NCBI GenBank assembly: GCA_021292165.1
Contig: CM037879.1
Location: forward strand, 119,415,473-119,479,472
DNA from: Shinisaurus crocodilurus
Lineage: Eukaryota > Chordata > Lepidosauria > Squamata > Shinisauridae
Reading direction: 5' to 3'
DNA length: 64,000 nt
Below the pieces are notes generated by a model, which worked only from the letters and a program-made list of their open reading frames with translations, was not told where the DNA came from and did not search any database. Position numbers and translations under genes: made by a program. Positions within the stretch are counted from its first letter, which is position 1; the number at the start of each line of letters is the position of its first letter. Below are positions 12,042 through 23,512 of the stretch, piece after piece.

Positions 12042-12388
12042 AGAGCCAAACTACATGTTATGCTAATAATCACGTAGTGTGTAGCTGGGGTTTGCCTCTT
12101 TTTTTTGTATTCTAGTGTAAGCACATGCAGCCCCAGTTTGGACTGGGACCCCTGTACTCCGGGAGGGGAAGGTTAAACTCCCCCCCCCACATTTCCTCCC
12201 TGAAATTCCCATCTCCCCCCCCCCACAGGGGAGGTTATACTTTTTGCACACACACCTGTGTGTGTGTGTGAATTTTGTGGGAAAACCAGTGTGTTGGGGG
12301 GAGATTTATCTACATATGCTTACACTAGAGTGAAAAACTGACAAGCCTCAGCTACATGCTACACAATTAGCATGTGTAGTTTGGCTCT
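12042..12388. mobile_element. Inverted-repeat DNA element (MITE), 347 bp
   Basis: The terminal inverted repeats are AGAGCCAAACTACATGTTAT at the left and the complement of AGAGCCAAACTACACATGCT at the right. Pairing continues inward through GCTAAT and GTGTAGCTG. The interior has C runs and a small CACACACACC/TGTGTGTGTG hairpin (12249-12272). It has no coding capacity. Confidence 0.85.
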
Positions 12389-12689
12389 AAGATTAATAGC
12401 TGCTGCTTTAAACTATCATATACTCTCTCATGTCAGCCAAAATCTTTTGACAATATGGTACTGCAGTTATTAATTACCTAGGTAAAACTCATTCCAAGAA
12501 ATGTGTGCCATTGTGTAGTAAAGCTGCAGAAAAAAACTGGGTGCTTGTGCTATACTGGATATATTATATGCATGGACAGTGATGTTTCAACTCGGGCAGA
12601 TCAGAAAGAAGAACCTCCACATCCTCATGGTCCATTTCGAGATCCAAAGATCTTGGGTGGGGCACTTTGTGCACATTTGGGGTGTGTGT

Positions 12690-12800
12690 GTCCCAAACGC
12701 CTTATTTATTGTTTATTTGTATCCTTGTTTATTGTTTGCATTTTGTCTTTCATTGACTTGTACACCACCTAGAGAACTCAAATTATTGGGTGGCTGAAAG
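12690..12800 (+). mobile_element. LINE/SINE 3' tail fragment, L2-like
   Basis: The string TTGTACACCACCTAGAGAAC, followed by GGGTGGCTGAAAGGTGCAAT and an AAAC tail, resembles the decayed end of an L2-tailed element (a usual form is CCGCCCTGAGA, then GGGCGGTATAAA). Only about 110 bp is present and the class call is tentative. Confidence 0.45.
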
Positions 12801-13229
12801 GTGCAATGAACAAACAAACACACTATAACTGAGATCCGAGGCTCTTATATTCATGATAATAAGCAGCAGATGGCTTTTCTTTTTTCTTGTGTTTAAAGTC
12901 CCCATCCCACATTTTAAAATTTGTCATTCATACTCTTCTCTGGAGCCACAATGCATGTGAGCAGGGAAGCGACATTGTAATATCCTTCCTCAAATGCATT
13001 GTGGGGAGAAATGACCCCAGAGAGGGGTATCAGCACTGCTGTCAGTATGTCATGTCAGCAAAAACTAAAAGTTTTAAAACAAACAAACAAACAAACCTTT
13101 AAAAACCAAGAGAAGCCCTCTGCTGCTTATTATTACAATATGGCATCCTATTGTGTCAGGCAACAATTCGGCTTTAGAACCTTTGTCTCAATGTGCTGAT
13201 AATTTTTTGAACCACCTTTATTTCACAGA

Positions 13230-13885
13230 TTCATTTATATATCCATAATTCCTCTGATTTTATTAGTAAATTGGAAGAATTCAAAGCTGCATGCCAAGAT
13301 TACATTTTGGCGACTATGGATGTGAAGTCTCTATGCACAAGCATTCCCCAGGATCAGGGGAAGGAGCATTGAAAAACATAAATGGAAGAACAGATAGGCC
13401 ACACATTTTCTTTCCTCCCACACATTTTCTTTCCTCATTGGCTGAGATTGCACTCTGCAAAAATCATTATAAAAATCATATATAAATCATGGCTTCTATG
13501 GTGGCACCAGAAATTTAGCCAATCTCTATATGGAGAATTTGAGATGAATGAAATACATTTTTTATTCAAGCAATTCAATTCTGCCATTACTCCGGGCATG
13601 GTGGTGCCACATTGATGATGTATTTCTAATATGGTGGGCACCAAAGTATTGCCTAAGTGCCTGTTTTGAATGGGTCAATTCACAAGACACCAATAATATT
13701 CAATGTGAAATGAATTATGATTATAACAGAATGAATTTTTTTTGGTGTTCTAGTGATCAAAGAAATATTTTAACACCACCTTGTATAGGAAACCAACAAA
13801 TAGGAACATGTATTTGAAGTTCGATAGTTCACATCCATACTATACCACAATTTACCTTTTGGTCAATTTCTTAGGCTCAGGTGCA
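13230..13885 (+). pseudogene. Penelope-like element reverse-transcriptase remnant
   Basis: Three frames together carry the order of blocks expected of a Penelope-like reverse transcriptase. First comes DFISKLEEF, then ATMDVKSLCTSIPQD at 13310-13350 (motif A, with the catalytic Asp of DVKSL). Next come a PEI.ANLYMENFE-like stretch near 13515-13550 and HIDDVFLIW at about 13610-13635, where the usual YIDD is HIDD. After that come WVNSQ near 13670 and YRKPTNRNMYL with SSHP near 13790-13840. Frameshifts and stops separate the blocks, and a purine/pyrimidine-rich insert disrupts 13390-13440. The GIY-YIG endonuclease part is not seen. The copy is old and inactive. Confidence 0.85.
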
Positions 13886-13916
13886 GTTGCTGAAATCTAA
13901 GGGATTTCAGTGCATA

Positions 13917-14110
13917 GGGTGGGTTCTCATGACTAACATGCTAAGCCACCCTGTGAATAAGCCACAGTGGGTTGGTTGTTCATGATGGCAGATGATCGGG
14001 CTCACCATGGGTTGTTCTCCCCCTCGTTCCCCATCAGTCCTCCAGCCGGTATTCCAGTGACCTTTGCAGAAGAACCCTTCTCTCCCCCACCAGCTCTGAT
14101 TGCTACCCTT
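13917..14110. mobile_element. Fragment of DNA element with GGGTTCGCACGA-type end
   Basis: The order GGGTTCTCATGAC, AATAAGCCACAGTGGGTTG, GATGATCGGGCTCACCATGG, then CCCCCTCGTTCCCC is a diverged match to the left part of 57767-57900 and 63257-63400. The right end is not identified. Confidence 0.6.
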
Positions 14111-14769
14111 TTTTGTTTGTCACTAGTTTGTTTTGTTTTTCAGAGCCTCAAAAATGCACAGTTGAGTCCATAATTCTTTCTCTCTTTTTTTTGGTCAGTC
14201 TTTTGGAGATGCGCAAGTGAGCACTTATAGCTGTTCGATATATGTAGACTTGCCTGGGCAATGTCCTTGTAAGTTTCAGCTGTGAAAGGGAGCAAAGTGC
14301 AGTTGGTATCATAGATGGAAATTAACAAGGCGAGACTGCATATAGGCTAAGTTGTGCACAGTTGCTGAGCTGTCAGTTGAAAATCACTGGTAAAGTGGTG
14401 GGGGGGGGAGTAGGTGCACCAAAAAGAGTGTGGTGGCAAGATCTCCCCCTTAGCAATGTAATCCTTTCCATTTCAAATGTTGAACTGACAGTTCTCAGTG
14501 CCCTCCACATTTTCAACACTTCCCTGGGTCTCTAACTATTCCAGAACGGGGAGATATTACCTCCCTCCCCACCACACTTTTGGGAGCACTTACTGCTGCA
14601 GTTACTGCAGTTGCCTGACAGTACTAAAAAAAAAAAACACCTAAGAAGGGGGCTGAATGGGACAGAGTGAATGGGGCCACCTTTGGGTGGGGTGTAAGTC
14701 CCACTGGTGCTGGTGCCCATTTTGCTCTGTCCCGTTCTGCCACCTCAAATCTTTTTTCTTTTCTTTTTA

Positions 14770-15010
14770 GATCCTGTCTGTCAAATTTGTGCTTTTAAAA
14801 AAACACACACACACACACCTGGGAAATAGATGCACATTTCATGGCTGGGAAGTACCGTAAGTGGAGGGGAAATATAACACAAATTTCCCCTCCATTTACT
14901 TCCCAGACATGAAATCTGCAGATATTTTCCCTCCATTTACTTCCCAACCTTGAAATTTGCATATATTTCCCAGTTGTTGTTTTTTTTAAAAGTGCAAATT
15001 TGACAGACTA
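14770..15010. mobile_element. Foldback DNA element, about 240 bp
   Basis: Ends are inverted copies: TCTGTCAAATTTGTGCTTTT at the left, and at the right AAAAGTGCAAATTTGACAGA. Inside, GGAAATA, TTCCCCTCCATTTACTTCCC and their complements recur several times (14821-14965), so most of the element folds on itself. The CA run at 14803-14817 lies in the left arm. Confidence 0.8.
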
Positions 15011-15035
15011 TGAAAAAACAGCAAACATATAGGAG

Positions 15036-15240
15036 TGGGGCCATAATAGCTCAGTGCTTTGCAAAGGCTCCAATTTCTAGTAACACTAGTTTAAAAAGGA
15101 TACCAAATCGCAGGGCTGGAAAAACCTCTGTCTTTGACCTCTATTCAGCCTTTGCTGCCAGGCTGAATAGAAAACAGGGGGCTAGATGGATCAATGGGTT
15201 GACTAGCCATTGACTAGGCTGTTTCATATTAATATAGATT
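15036..15240 (+). mobile_element. tRNA-headed SINE, degenerate copy
   Basis: The head GGGGCCATAATAGCTCAGTG and the body CAGGGCTGGAAAAACCTCTG, then GGGGGCTAGATGGATCAATG and GTTGACTAGCCATTGACTAG, match the element seen intact on the minus strand at 45189-45385. The B box is largely lost. It ends at TTCATATTAATATAG. Confidence 0.75.
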
Positions 15241-15254
15241 TTATGCACTTTGTA

Positions 15255-15291
15255 AGGAAGGAAGGAAGGAAGGAAGGAAAGAAGGAAGGAA
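15255..15291. repeat. (GGAA)n microsatellite
   Basis: About nine tetranucleotide units with one interruption (GAAAGAAGG). Confidence 0.95.
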
Positions 15292-16718
15292 CCCTTTCCA
15301 TGTATATATTAGCTTTCTCTGTTGGGCCCTGCGCAGCAATGATGGTAAACATAGGGGGAAAGTCCACATTCAGAACATATAACTGCTAGCCATTGTTAGC
15401 TGAACTTAGCTAGGCAAACAGCTCTGAAAGTATCAATCACCTATTGAGAAGGGAGTTGGGAATCCTGACAATCCCTTTTCTCCCCTGATTGGAAAGGACA
15501 ATGTAAAATTCACAGTGCCAACAATCTCTCTGCTTTCGTGCATAGGGATCTCTGTGTATAGGGACTGTATGGAAATAATTCAGAATTCTGTACGAATGCT
15601 TCATCCAACAGTAAGTAACTGCTGAATATCAAGAACAACCTTTTCCCTCTCTGTTGTGAAGTACCTCTAGATCAAAACAAAGAGATTATGAAATGCTTTT
15701 TAGGATATAATTCAGTGATGTCCTGGCATCACAATGTGATTAAAATAATGAATTACTAGAATGTAAGCCAATTTAGCCCCTCTGACTTCCATGGTAATAA
15801 AATACAAGTATTTGACTTAACTTGGCTGTCAAGAGGACTGTGTATGTCACGCTTTACAAGTGTTCAGGTTCAGACTTGTCTGAGGTTTACCAGAGTAATT
15901 TGCACGTGCTCACACATCAGTTTCAGGGAAACGATTATTTCAGATGTATATTTAATCTAGAAATGCGGATGCTGCTGATTTGAAAGTGAAGTTACACAAA
16001 TGATGGCTGATTGTAACAATTCATCTCCGCCTGCAGTATTAACATCTGTAATTCATCGCATTTTTGCAGCTTTAAAAAAACTTGTTCTTGATCATTTTAA
16101 TGTTCCATAAATATGTGCATTATTGTACCTTGTTTCCTGTTGATTGAGTTTCCTTCCTGCCACTATCAGTACCAGAGAAGCTACATAGATGAAGGAAATG
16201 AGTTAATACTTTGGATTCTGAAATATGAAGGAAAGCAATACAGTTGATAGTTGTTATAAATTAAAACTTCAAAACTTGGAAAATGTTAATTGTAATTACT
16301 CATTAAGGGCAAAACTAAACAAATACTCATGGAGTATACTAACACTTAGTACATTCTGCTCAAAATTACTAATCAGTAATAGTATACTATAGGCAAAACT
16401 ATTGAACAGTATGAATTTCCCTCTTGTCCCCTGGAATGTGTAGGATCATTTACCCCATGTGCTGCTGGCAAGGGGAGAGAGTTACCATCATTAAGGACTG
16501 TGGTTTCTTCTACCTCCTCATCCCCCAGAAATGGACGGACATTCCCCTGTTCACGGAAAGGTAATAGGTGAGGTGAATCATTCTGAATCTGGAAAAGACT
16601 GAAATGGATATATGGACTGGGTCTCCCTAGCCCCACCTCCGTGCATCAAAAGTCTCAAAAGGAACAGCTGCTGACTGTAGGGTGACAGCCTTTGGGTGGC
16701 AATGAGGGTGAATGTGCA
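15292..16718. other. Unassigned, repeat-poor DNA
   Basis: No transposon signature is visible. An 87-codon minus-strand frame ends near 16373 but has no recognisable motif or splice context. The part 15940-16260 is AT-rich and not low in complexity, so a non-coding conserved element is possible but cannot be shown from one sequence. Confidence 0.35.
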
Positions 16719-16800
16719 GGATATAATTATTTATTTTATTTAATAGATTTATATACCACTGTCCATATTTAAAATACTGCTAAGCGGTACTTGGCAGTAC
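16719..16800 (-). mobile_element. Short LINE/SINE tail fragment, L2-like
   Basis: TTATTTATTTTATTTAATAG followed by ATTTATATACCACTG is the complement of a GGCGGTATATAAAT-type tail. It is only about 80 bp, so class is uncertain. Confidence 0.4.
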
Positions 16801-17279
16801 TATCTGTCGGGCAATTATTTCCCCTTTTAAATTATGCTGGCATAATTTAATTATGAGAGGTTGTCTGTTCATTGCTAGCATTTCTCCTTTTAAAAATGTT
16901 AGGACTGGGGGAACAGGTTTTAGTAGCTGTTTCCCAAGAGTATTTTAAGCAACATAGTCCCCTAACATTTTTGATAAAGGGAATGAGTATGTGTTCATTC
17001 ATTCAGTTGCTGAAGTCAGTTACTGTTGTAGTCAGTTACGATAACATTAGACTGAAGGATCTCTCATATATGGCCCAGGGATCTGTTTTCATACATTGGA
17101 TTTACTGCGCATATATATATGCAAATCAGAATGCATTGCAAAAATAAAAAATTGACATTTTAAAGACTGAATGTAACATCATATAATGTAATTAACCAAA
17201 ATGTACAGAATAATTTAAAAAAAATCTAATAGCTGTACAAAATAGCTATTAGCTGTAAAAAAAATCTAATAGCTGTAAT

Positions 17280-17641
17280 AGCCAGGGAGCCGCATGGAGG
17301 CCAGGCGTGGCCGGGAGCCCAGGAGCTGGCACGGCAGCGTGGGAGGCGCCCGCAGAGCAAGTGGAGGTGCGGAGCAGCGCAGCTGCTTGCTCTGCGGGTG
17401 CCTCACACTGCCATGCCAGCTCCCAGGAATTCGTTCCACAACCATTTAATCACTGCTTTGCCAGCTCCCTCCATGGGGCTCCCTGCCAGGGAGCCGGCAA
17501 AGCAGTGATTAAATGGTTGTGGATCTAATCATCTGAGTTCCCATTATTTCTAATGGGAAAACTCGCTTTGATATGCGAGTGTTTTGGATTACGAGCATGG
17601 TTCCGGAACGAATTATGCTCGTAATCCAAGGTACTACTGTA
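17280..17641. mobile_element. Mariner-like short DNA element with GC-rich hairpins (copy 1)
   Basis: The right end reads CTCGTAATCCAAGGTACTAC then TGTA, the same terminal design as 17853-18106. Inside are three hairpins. The first is GC-rich at 17325-17420, with arms containing GGAGCTGGCACGGCAGCGTG and CCCGCAGAGCAAG. The second spans 17438-17524, with arms CCACAACCATTTAATCACTG and its complement. The third spans 17586-17627, with arms GGATTACGAGCAT. The left terminal repeat is not seen, so the copy is truncated or replaced there. Confidence 0.65.
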
Positions 17642-17779
17642 CTACTGTACTGCAAAATGTGAGTTGTGAACGATGGCTCTAACTAGCAAGCAGAGGAAAT
17701 TGAAGGAGATTAGTTAGACAATAATAGGTTTATTTAATGACAGTCTTTAATTATCCATTTCTTAGATACTGTATAGTAT

Positions 17780-17801
17780 ACACACACACACACACACACA
17801 C
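17780..17801. repeat. (CA)n microsatellite
   Basis: Eleven CA units in AT-rich DNA. Confidence 0.95.
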
Positions 17802-17852
17802 TATATTGCCTGTATTATAAGGTGACTTTTCCTTTCCTCTGTTAGAAGGGGA

Positions 17853-18106
17853 TACAGTCATGCCTTGGATTGAGAGCATAATTCATTCCGGAAACATGCT
17901 TGTAATCCAAAACACTCTTATATCAAAACGAAATCCCCCCAAAAAAATTTGTACAGAGATTTTTAATTTAAGCTGTACTACAGTACTTGTATTGCAAGAC
18001 GTCGCTTGTATATCAAGTAAAAAATAAATAAATAAATATTTAAAAATTTGCTTGTCTTGCAAAACACTCTCAAACCAAGTTACTTGCAATCCAAGGTATT
18101 ACTGTA
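17853..18106. mobile_element. Mariner-like non-autonomous DNA element, 254 bp (copy 2)
   Basis: Complete element: TACAGTCATGCCTTGGATTG at the left and CAATCCAAGGTATTACTGTA at the right. The ends are inverted copies bounded by TA, consistent with the TA target duplication of Tc1/mariner elements. The interior repeats the motif in both senses (GTAATCCAAAACACTC, GCAAAACACTCTC). It has no transposase coding sequence. The superfamily call rests on the TA flank only. Confidence 0.8.
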
Positions 18107-19221
18107 TGTACATATATCTTCTTTCTAATAACAGAGAATCTTTGTGGTTGTTAAGTGTGTCACTGAGGTCAGAAGAAGTAGAAGTTATTCTTCTACGGGC
18201 AGCCCCAGGTTGAGTTTTCAGCCTCCACCCTTAATGCATATGAACACTTATCTATGTCCCTCATGAAGTGTGTTTTTGCCATCCTGCATAATTGGCTGCT
18301 GCTGTCAGAGGAGTCCGCGTGTTCAGGTCAGAGGACAGGTAAGTGTGCCTAAACAAATGTGAAGACAGGGGAGAACTCAATATGCAATTATTCTTTTGTC
18401 ATCTTTTGAAGACAAACCCTTTCTCAGAAAAGTCTCCAAAGCTCTTAGCTCATACGCTGAGAACATCTTATTTAGTTAAACAGTGAAAGAATATTTTATT
18501 TTTGATAAAGAATATTTTGAGTTCTTCTTAAACTGATATAGAGATAGATATTGACATGGTTCCGTCATTTTATTATGATTGCAGACAATTCCTCTTCTTC
18601 ATTTTGTTCTTTCTTCTTTGTAGGACTTGAAATTGTGCTATCCCATGGAGACATTGTCACTTATAAAAAGCCTCATCTTATGTTCAGCTTTGCCTGCTGC
18701 TTTCACCTTTCAATTTCTCTCTTTAATATCTACTCTGTGGTTTCAATTATAGTGATATGACTGAATGGACTTTTGCTCCATTATGCCTACCTTATAACTC
18801 AGTGTCTACTAAGGTTTTAGTTAACTTACTACATGTTGTTGTTCTACATCTGCTTATGGTAATAAATGGCTCTTAATCTCTTAACCTGCTACTTACGATA
18901 TAGTACAGCGGAGTTAATTATATTCCCTGCATAATGTAATTCTGAACTCCATGGGATGGAAATAGCTTATAAATTTTCTATAATACCATGTTTGCAATCT
19001 CATTACTTTGTAAGCTTAAATTGATTTGGTCCTGGTGACCTCATGTTAAGGGAGTTTCTAAACGAACTGTAGATGTCCTCTTGGAATTTGGCTTAGTATC
19101 ACCAGTCAGAATGGTTAACTGGAATGAAATTGTATAGCTGCATCATATGGTTTTTGAAAAGTATTAGACAACGTTCGAGTCCATCGATGGATATTTTCAA
19201 TTGTAAAAATAGAAATCTCCA
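18107..19221. other. Unassigned AT-rich DNA
   Basis: No gene or named repeat is supported. Confidence 0.4.
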
Positions 19222-19372
19222 TATTCAGAGGAACATACCTCTAAATCAACATGGAATGGTTATCTCAAACATGTCCTGTTGGTTAGCTTTCCAGAAGCTT
19301 CTGGCTAGCCATTGTTGGACACAGATTGCTGGACCAGATAGGCCCTGTCCGGTTCAGCGAGGAATGTGCATA
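19222..19372 (+). mobile_element. CR1-like LINE 3' UTR fragment
   Basis: Degenerate match to the CR1 3' UTR at 6080-6255: ACATACCTCTAAATC, then TTTCCAGAAGCTTCTGGCTA and TGCTGGACCAGATAGGCC. Confidence 0.7.
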
Positions 19373-21467
19373 GCTTTTTCATTGTTGCCTATGAAATGTC
19401 TCTGGGGCATGCCCACATATGGTTCCAAGGCTGGGAACCTGCTAGCCTAGAAAAATGCCAACTTTAAAAACATATAGTGCCTACTTAAAAAAATTAAACG
19501 TCTTGCACTGCTGAAACGGCAACATTCAATACAAAAATAGAATCTGTATTGACTACCCAGCTCAGTTCTGGATAGTACTGAAGTATGAATCATAAAGTTC
19601 AGTGTAAAATATCTAGGTGGTCAAGCAACCAGGAAATATGTCTGAAGACTCACATATTCAAACGTGCTTTTGAATTGTTTTTATGGCTTTAACTCTATCA
19701 TTCTCTGTGGATGGTATTGGTTGCCAGTTGGGGTACTCATAATGTGGAATGGTAGCTTCAGTTGCATGATAGCTTCAGTTGCATAGATTCCATATGTCTA
19801 TTCCAGGGAACAGACGAATCTGGGACTTCGGTCCACCACTCTACCGCTGATGGCCATCCAGCTCCAAGGTAGTTATGAAGCATGAACTAACCGCAGCATA
19901 GGATACCATACCATATTGGGGACCTCTGGCATAGGAGAACTGTCATCAGATACCAGGCAGGTCCTTAATGTCCCTTAAGGGCATGGCCCTTAATAGCTGT
20001 AATTTCCCAGCATTTTGGAGTTAAGGAGTTTTGCATGAACATGGAAAGCCCTTAACACAACATGTTAAACCAGAAGGTTTTTAGTTAACTGAATTTGATA
20101 ACATTTTGAGAATGCTATTCCTACAATGCTAGATGCCTGGATCATTTAAGATAATAGACATCAATCATATTTACCTTCAAGAAGTCAATACTATTTGGAA
20201 AATAGTATTTTAAACCCCAAAATTGATTCTGAGGAGTCTGTAAGAAGAGAAAAGGAGACAGATATCAGGAAGATAGGTTCTGAGGAAACTGTGTAGAGGG
20301 AACGACAGAGAGAGAAAAGACAGCTCCTGAGGAGTCTGAATAAAGGCCAGGAAAGAGAGCTGCTGCAGCAGCATTCTGTCTTCCCCCAGTTACCACCAGA
20401 CAGCAGCGGCTCCATAACCAATAGTAAATAACTGAAGCCTACAGTTACTTCCAGTGGTCCCTCTAAATGTAACCTCACTTTCCCTACCAGCAAACCTGTG
20501 ATAGGGTGTGAGAAGGAAACCATGGCACCTGGGATTCCTACATACAGTAGCAGATGAGGGAGAAAGATGCCGACCCCAAACTAATGTGCAGTACTTCCTA
20601 CCCACCAGGACCACTGTTCCCTGAAAGCAGTTGGGGGAAAAGCAGTGAGCAACTTAAAAATCAAGAACTAGTATTTATTTAACAGGAAAGGGAAATGTGG
20701 GGGAGGGGGGAAGCAAAACAAATGTCCAAATGAATAAATGGTCTCTAAAAGTCTCTAAACAAAAAAATGGAGGGAAGGGAGTCCAATAGTAATATGTTCC
20801 ATAAACGTAGGGAATTTCTTAGAACCTGTCTGCAGCTGTGCAGTCCAGGACTCAGAAGTAATGGTAGACCTCACAGTTTTTCCTCAGAATCACTCCTCAC
20901 AATATCTCTGTGCTTTTACATTGTCCCCTCAGAATCTCCCCACCGTGGTTCATCAGGGTAAAAAAGGGTTGGGATAATGCCATTCCTCCAGAGGGCTGTA
21001 TTTGCACTCCATTTGCACTCCACTGTACTCTTACTCCCTTCCATCCTGTGAATAAGACCTTATGAAATTCCTCAGGCTAAAATGGGCTCTTTTTTCAAAA
21101 ACTTACAAATACCTTATACTTCTTCTGGGACACCGCACATACTATACCTTCTCCCTTATCTAAGATGCCAAATTGTTTTCCAAAAGATGCTGTACAAATG
21201 GAGGAATGTTACTACAAAGTAAACCGTAAGTCTGGGGGAGGGGGGACACAGAATTCCTGCCAAACTGCTGGTGGGCACTCAACAAACTTTAAACTCCTAT
21301 AAATAAGCCATTTCTTGCCCCTTGTTCCTCAAATACAGCACAGACCATCCTCACACACACCTCTCCTACAATGCAAAGTTTCAGATCAGTCTGTTGTATT
21401 GTACAAGCCATACACCTCACCCCCAACCATTTCTGGTTACATAAATGTGATTCAGCCGATTCACCCT
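19373..21467. other. Mostly unassigned sequence with one arm of an inverted repeat
   Basis: No exon is supported. The 110-codon minus-strand frame over 20191-20523 has no recognisable motif. The arm of the perfect inverted repeat at 19916-19961 is listed separately. Confidence 0.35.
19916..19961. repeat. Left arm of a perfect 46-bp inverted repeat
   Basis: TTGGGGACCTCTGGCATAGG and the next 26 bases are the exact complement of 21644-21689. The outer part (TTGGGGACCTCTG) is an hAT-like terminus. The inner part is flank sequence shared by both sites. Confidence 0.95.
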
Positions 21468-21611
21468 TAACGTAGGGTCGCTCGCTACAGACATAGCAGT
21501 AATTTTCTTTAGAATTTTCCTCCTTTTAAAATCTCCTTTTTGTAAATATATATATATATATATATATATCCTGGAAGACAATCTTACTCGGTCACGAGTG
21601 ATCGCCTGACT
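21468..21611 (+). mobile_element. RTE-like LINE 3' end
   Basis: TTCTTTAGAAT, then TCCTCCTTTT, then GGAAGACAATCTTACTCGGT and CACGAGTGATCGCCTGA are the plus-strand equivalent of the 3' end of the minus-strand RTE-like element at 45405-46565. A (TA)n run at 21547-21569 has expanded inside it. Only the UTR is present. Confidence 0.8.
21547..21569. repeat. (TA)n microsatellite
   Basis: Eleven to twelve TA units inside the RTE-like 3' UTR. The related copy at 45460 lacks the expansion. Confidence 0.95.
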
Positions 21612-21643
21612 GATAGCTTACAAATGTCCTTCAGATTCTGATC

Positions 21644-21689
21644 CCTGCCTGGTATCTGATGACAGTTCTCCTATGCCAGAGGTCCCCAA
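21644..21689. repeat. Right arm of the perfect 46-bp inverted repeat
   Basis: Exact complement of 19916-19961. Confidence 0.95.
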
Positions 21690-21775
21690 TGCGGCACCTG
21701 TGGGCACCTCCAATGGAGCCTGTGAAGGGGTTCCCAACATGGTGCCCATAGATACCCCCCCAAAAAAGTTAAACC
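21677..21775. mobile_element. hAT-like element terminus, two nested heads
   Basis: CAGAGGTCCCCAATGCGGCA with CCTGTGGGCACC is followed at 21725 by AGGGGTTCCCAACATGGTGC with CCATAGATACC. Both match a CAGGGGTCCCCAAC-type hAT end, so one related copy appears to lie inside or beside another. Confidence 0.6.
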
Positions 21776-23380
21776 TTTTATTTTTTAAATTATTTTTTCC
21801 ATTTTTTAAAAAAATATACATACATGGATTTGTATGAAATGCATACAACTTTCTAGCAATTATACATAGGTCTCAACAAGTGTGAGACTAGGCATTGGAT
21901 TTTGTGTGTCACATTTGATTTCATGCACTGTCCTGTATGTATCAGCATTCGTGTATCTATAGCATGTATTAGGTTTTAGGCAAATGGGTTCCTGATAGTG
22001 GTCTGACACAAACCTTTTTTGGGGGGGCGCCTCTCCACCGGCCTTGCCTCTTCGCGGCGGCGCCCCCCCCCATCTCGTTCTTCTGAGTGGCACAGAGCAT
22101 CACTTCTTTTGAATTAAAGGACAAGCTTTGATAAGCTATGTTTTCCCATTCAATTTTGGCTGTTCCCCCTCCCCACTTTTCTTCCACTGCTGCAGTCCCC
22201 ACAGAACTGTAAATTGTTCCCATTCTTTTAAAATTTGCTTTATTTTTGTTGTCCTGGAAACAAAATACATTTTCTCTTTCCTACTACTAGAAGTTATTCA
22301 GTAGATGCTTCAAAAAGGCATTTGGATATACATCAGGAATATGGTGTCTTCAATAGGTACACAAACAGTTGTGCTAACAGGGGGAGAGTCCCCAGGACAA
22401 TAGAAAGGAATTTGTAATTCAAATTAGAAATGGCTTCTTCTCACATTGCACACCTATATTTACAAAGGTATAGAGATTAGCAGCCTAGTCTTAAAACATC
22501 ATTACTCAGACATGAGGCCCACAAAACTAAACTCAATTAGACTTTGATTCCAGCGAGTATGCCAAGCATTGCTGCCCAAAAAGACATTAGGAATGATCTG
22601 ATCTAACCTCAGCATCGATATGTTCCACAGAATGATGTCAGTGAGAAAGTTAGGCATATACTTAAAACTGCCTCATTAAAACTCCTTAACTTTAGTTAGA
22701 TCCAGAAGAGCTGGAAAATTAATCTAATTAATTAATAGATATGTGCAATGACTCAGCATTAGTGCTCAGCCCAAAGTTCTCTAATCTTGATTATTGTGGT
22801 GCTGGTGCAGGATGGGTGGATACTGAAGTTTCTTGGTAAATTTTGGAGTTGGTGATGGAGGTGGCAAAATTTGGGGAAACAAAACTCACCACCCAGTGCC
22901 AGAGCTCTTCCCAGTGGCTGGCAGTTGCCTTTTTTTCTCCCCAAAGTCCTGAGAATGACACCACAGGCTGACATAGCATTTCTCTGATTGGGGCTCCTAG
23001 GGGGGAGGGGAAATGGAGTTCAGGTCTTAAGTGTTGCCTTGCCTTGTATATCCTGGATGCCTGGGGATCTTGTCCCCGGATTGTCTTCCTTGTCATTGTC
23101 TTGGATGTGTCTGTACTTGACATCATAATTGAAGTGTGTATTAATGTTTCAAATTCAATTTCAACTCAAAATTTCCAACCGTTAACTAAATTGATTTTTA
23201 AGTGGCAAAATGATCACATCGCATATGATAAGATAATCTCAGGTAGAGAATATCCAGAGATTTCAGGAGCGATGTAGGAAATTCTCTGTCAGTTTAGTTA
23301 TCTTGGTTAAACTCACGTTGCACAAAGGGCACCATTATAATACCAAGTTATAGGCTATGAATGGAGTCTGATCATATGTT
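21776..23380. other. Unassigned sequence
   Basis: No gene is supported. A short GC-rich hairpin (GGGGGGGCGCC against GGCGCCCCCCC) lies at 22021-22070 and could be the core of another small element. The part 22440-22740 is AT-rich, unique-looking DNA. Confidence 0.35.
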
Positions 23381-23512
23381 AGCCTTCCCCATCCTGGCAC
23401 CCTCCAGATATTTTAGACTTCAACTCCCAGCAGCCCCAGCCAGCATGACCAATGGTCAGGAATGCTGGGATGTTTGTCAAAGCACTGGAGGATACCAGGT
23501 TGGAGAAGGCTG
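23381..23512. mobile_element. hAT-like palindromic MITE
   Basis: An imperfect palindrome: CCTGGCACCCTCCAGATATT, CAACTCCCAGCAGCCCCAGC, CAATGGTCAGGAATGCTGGG and GGATACCAGGTTGGAGAAGG. Related copies lie at 33410-33500 and 42756-42858. The hAT assignment comes from my knowledge of the family ends, not from a visible 8-bp duplication here. Confidence 0.75.

Noticed and set aside
16373..16636. An 87-codon minus-strand frame as a possible exon
   Set aside because: No recognisable domain, no convincing splice sites, and the frame starts and ends at random stops.
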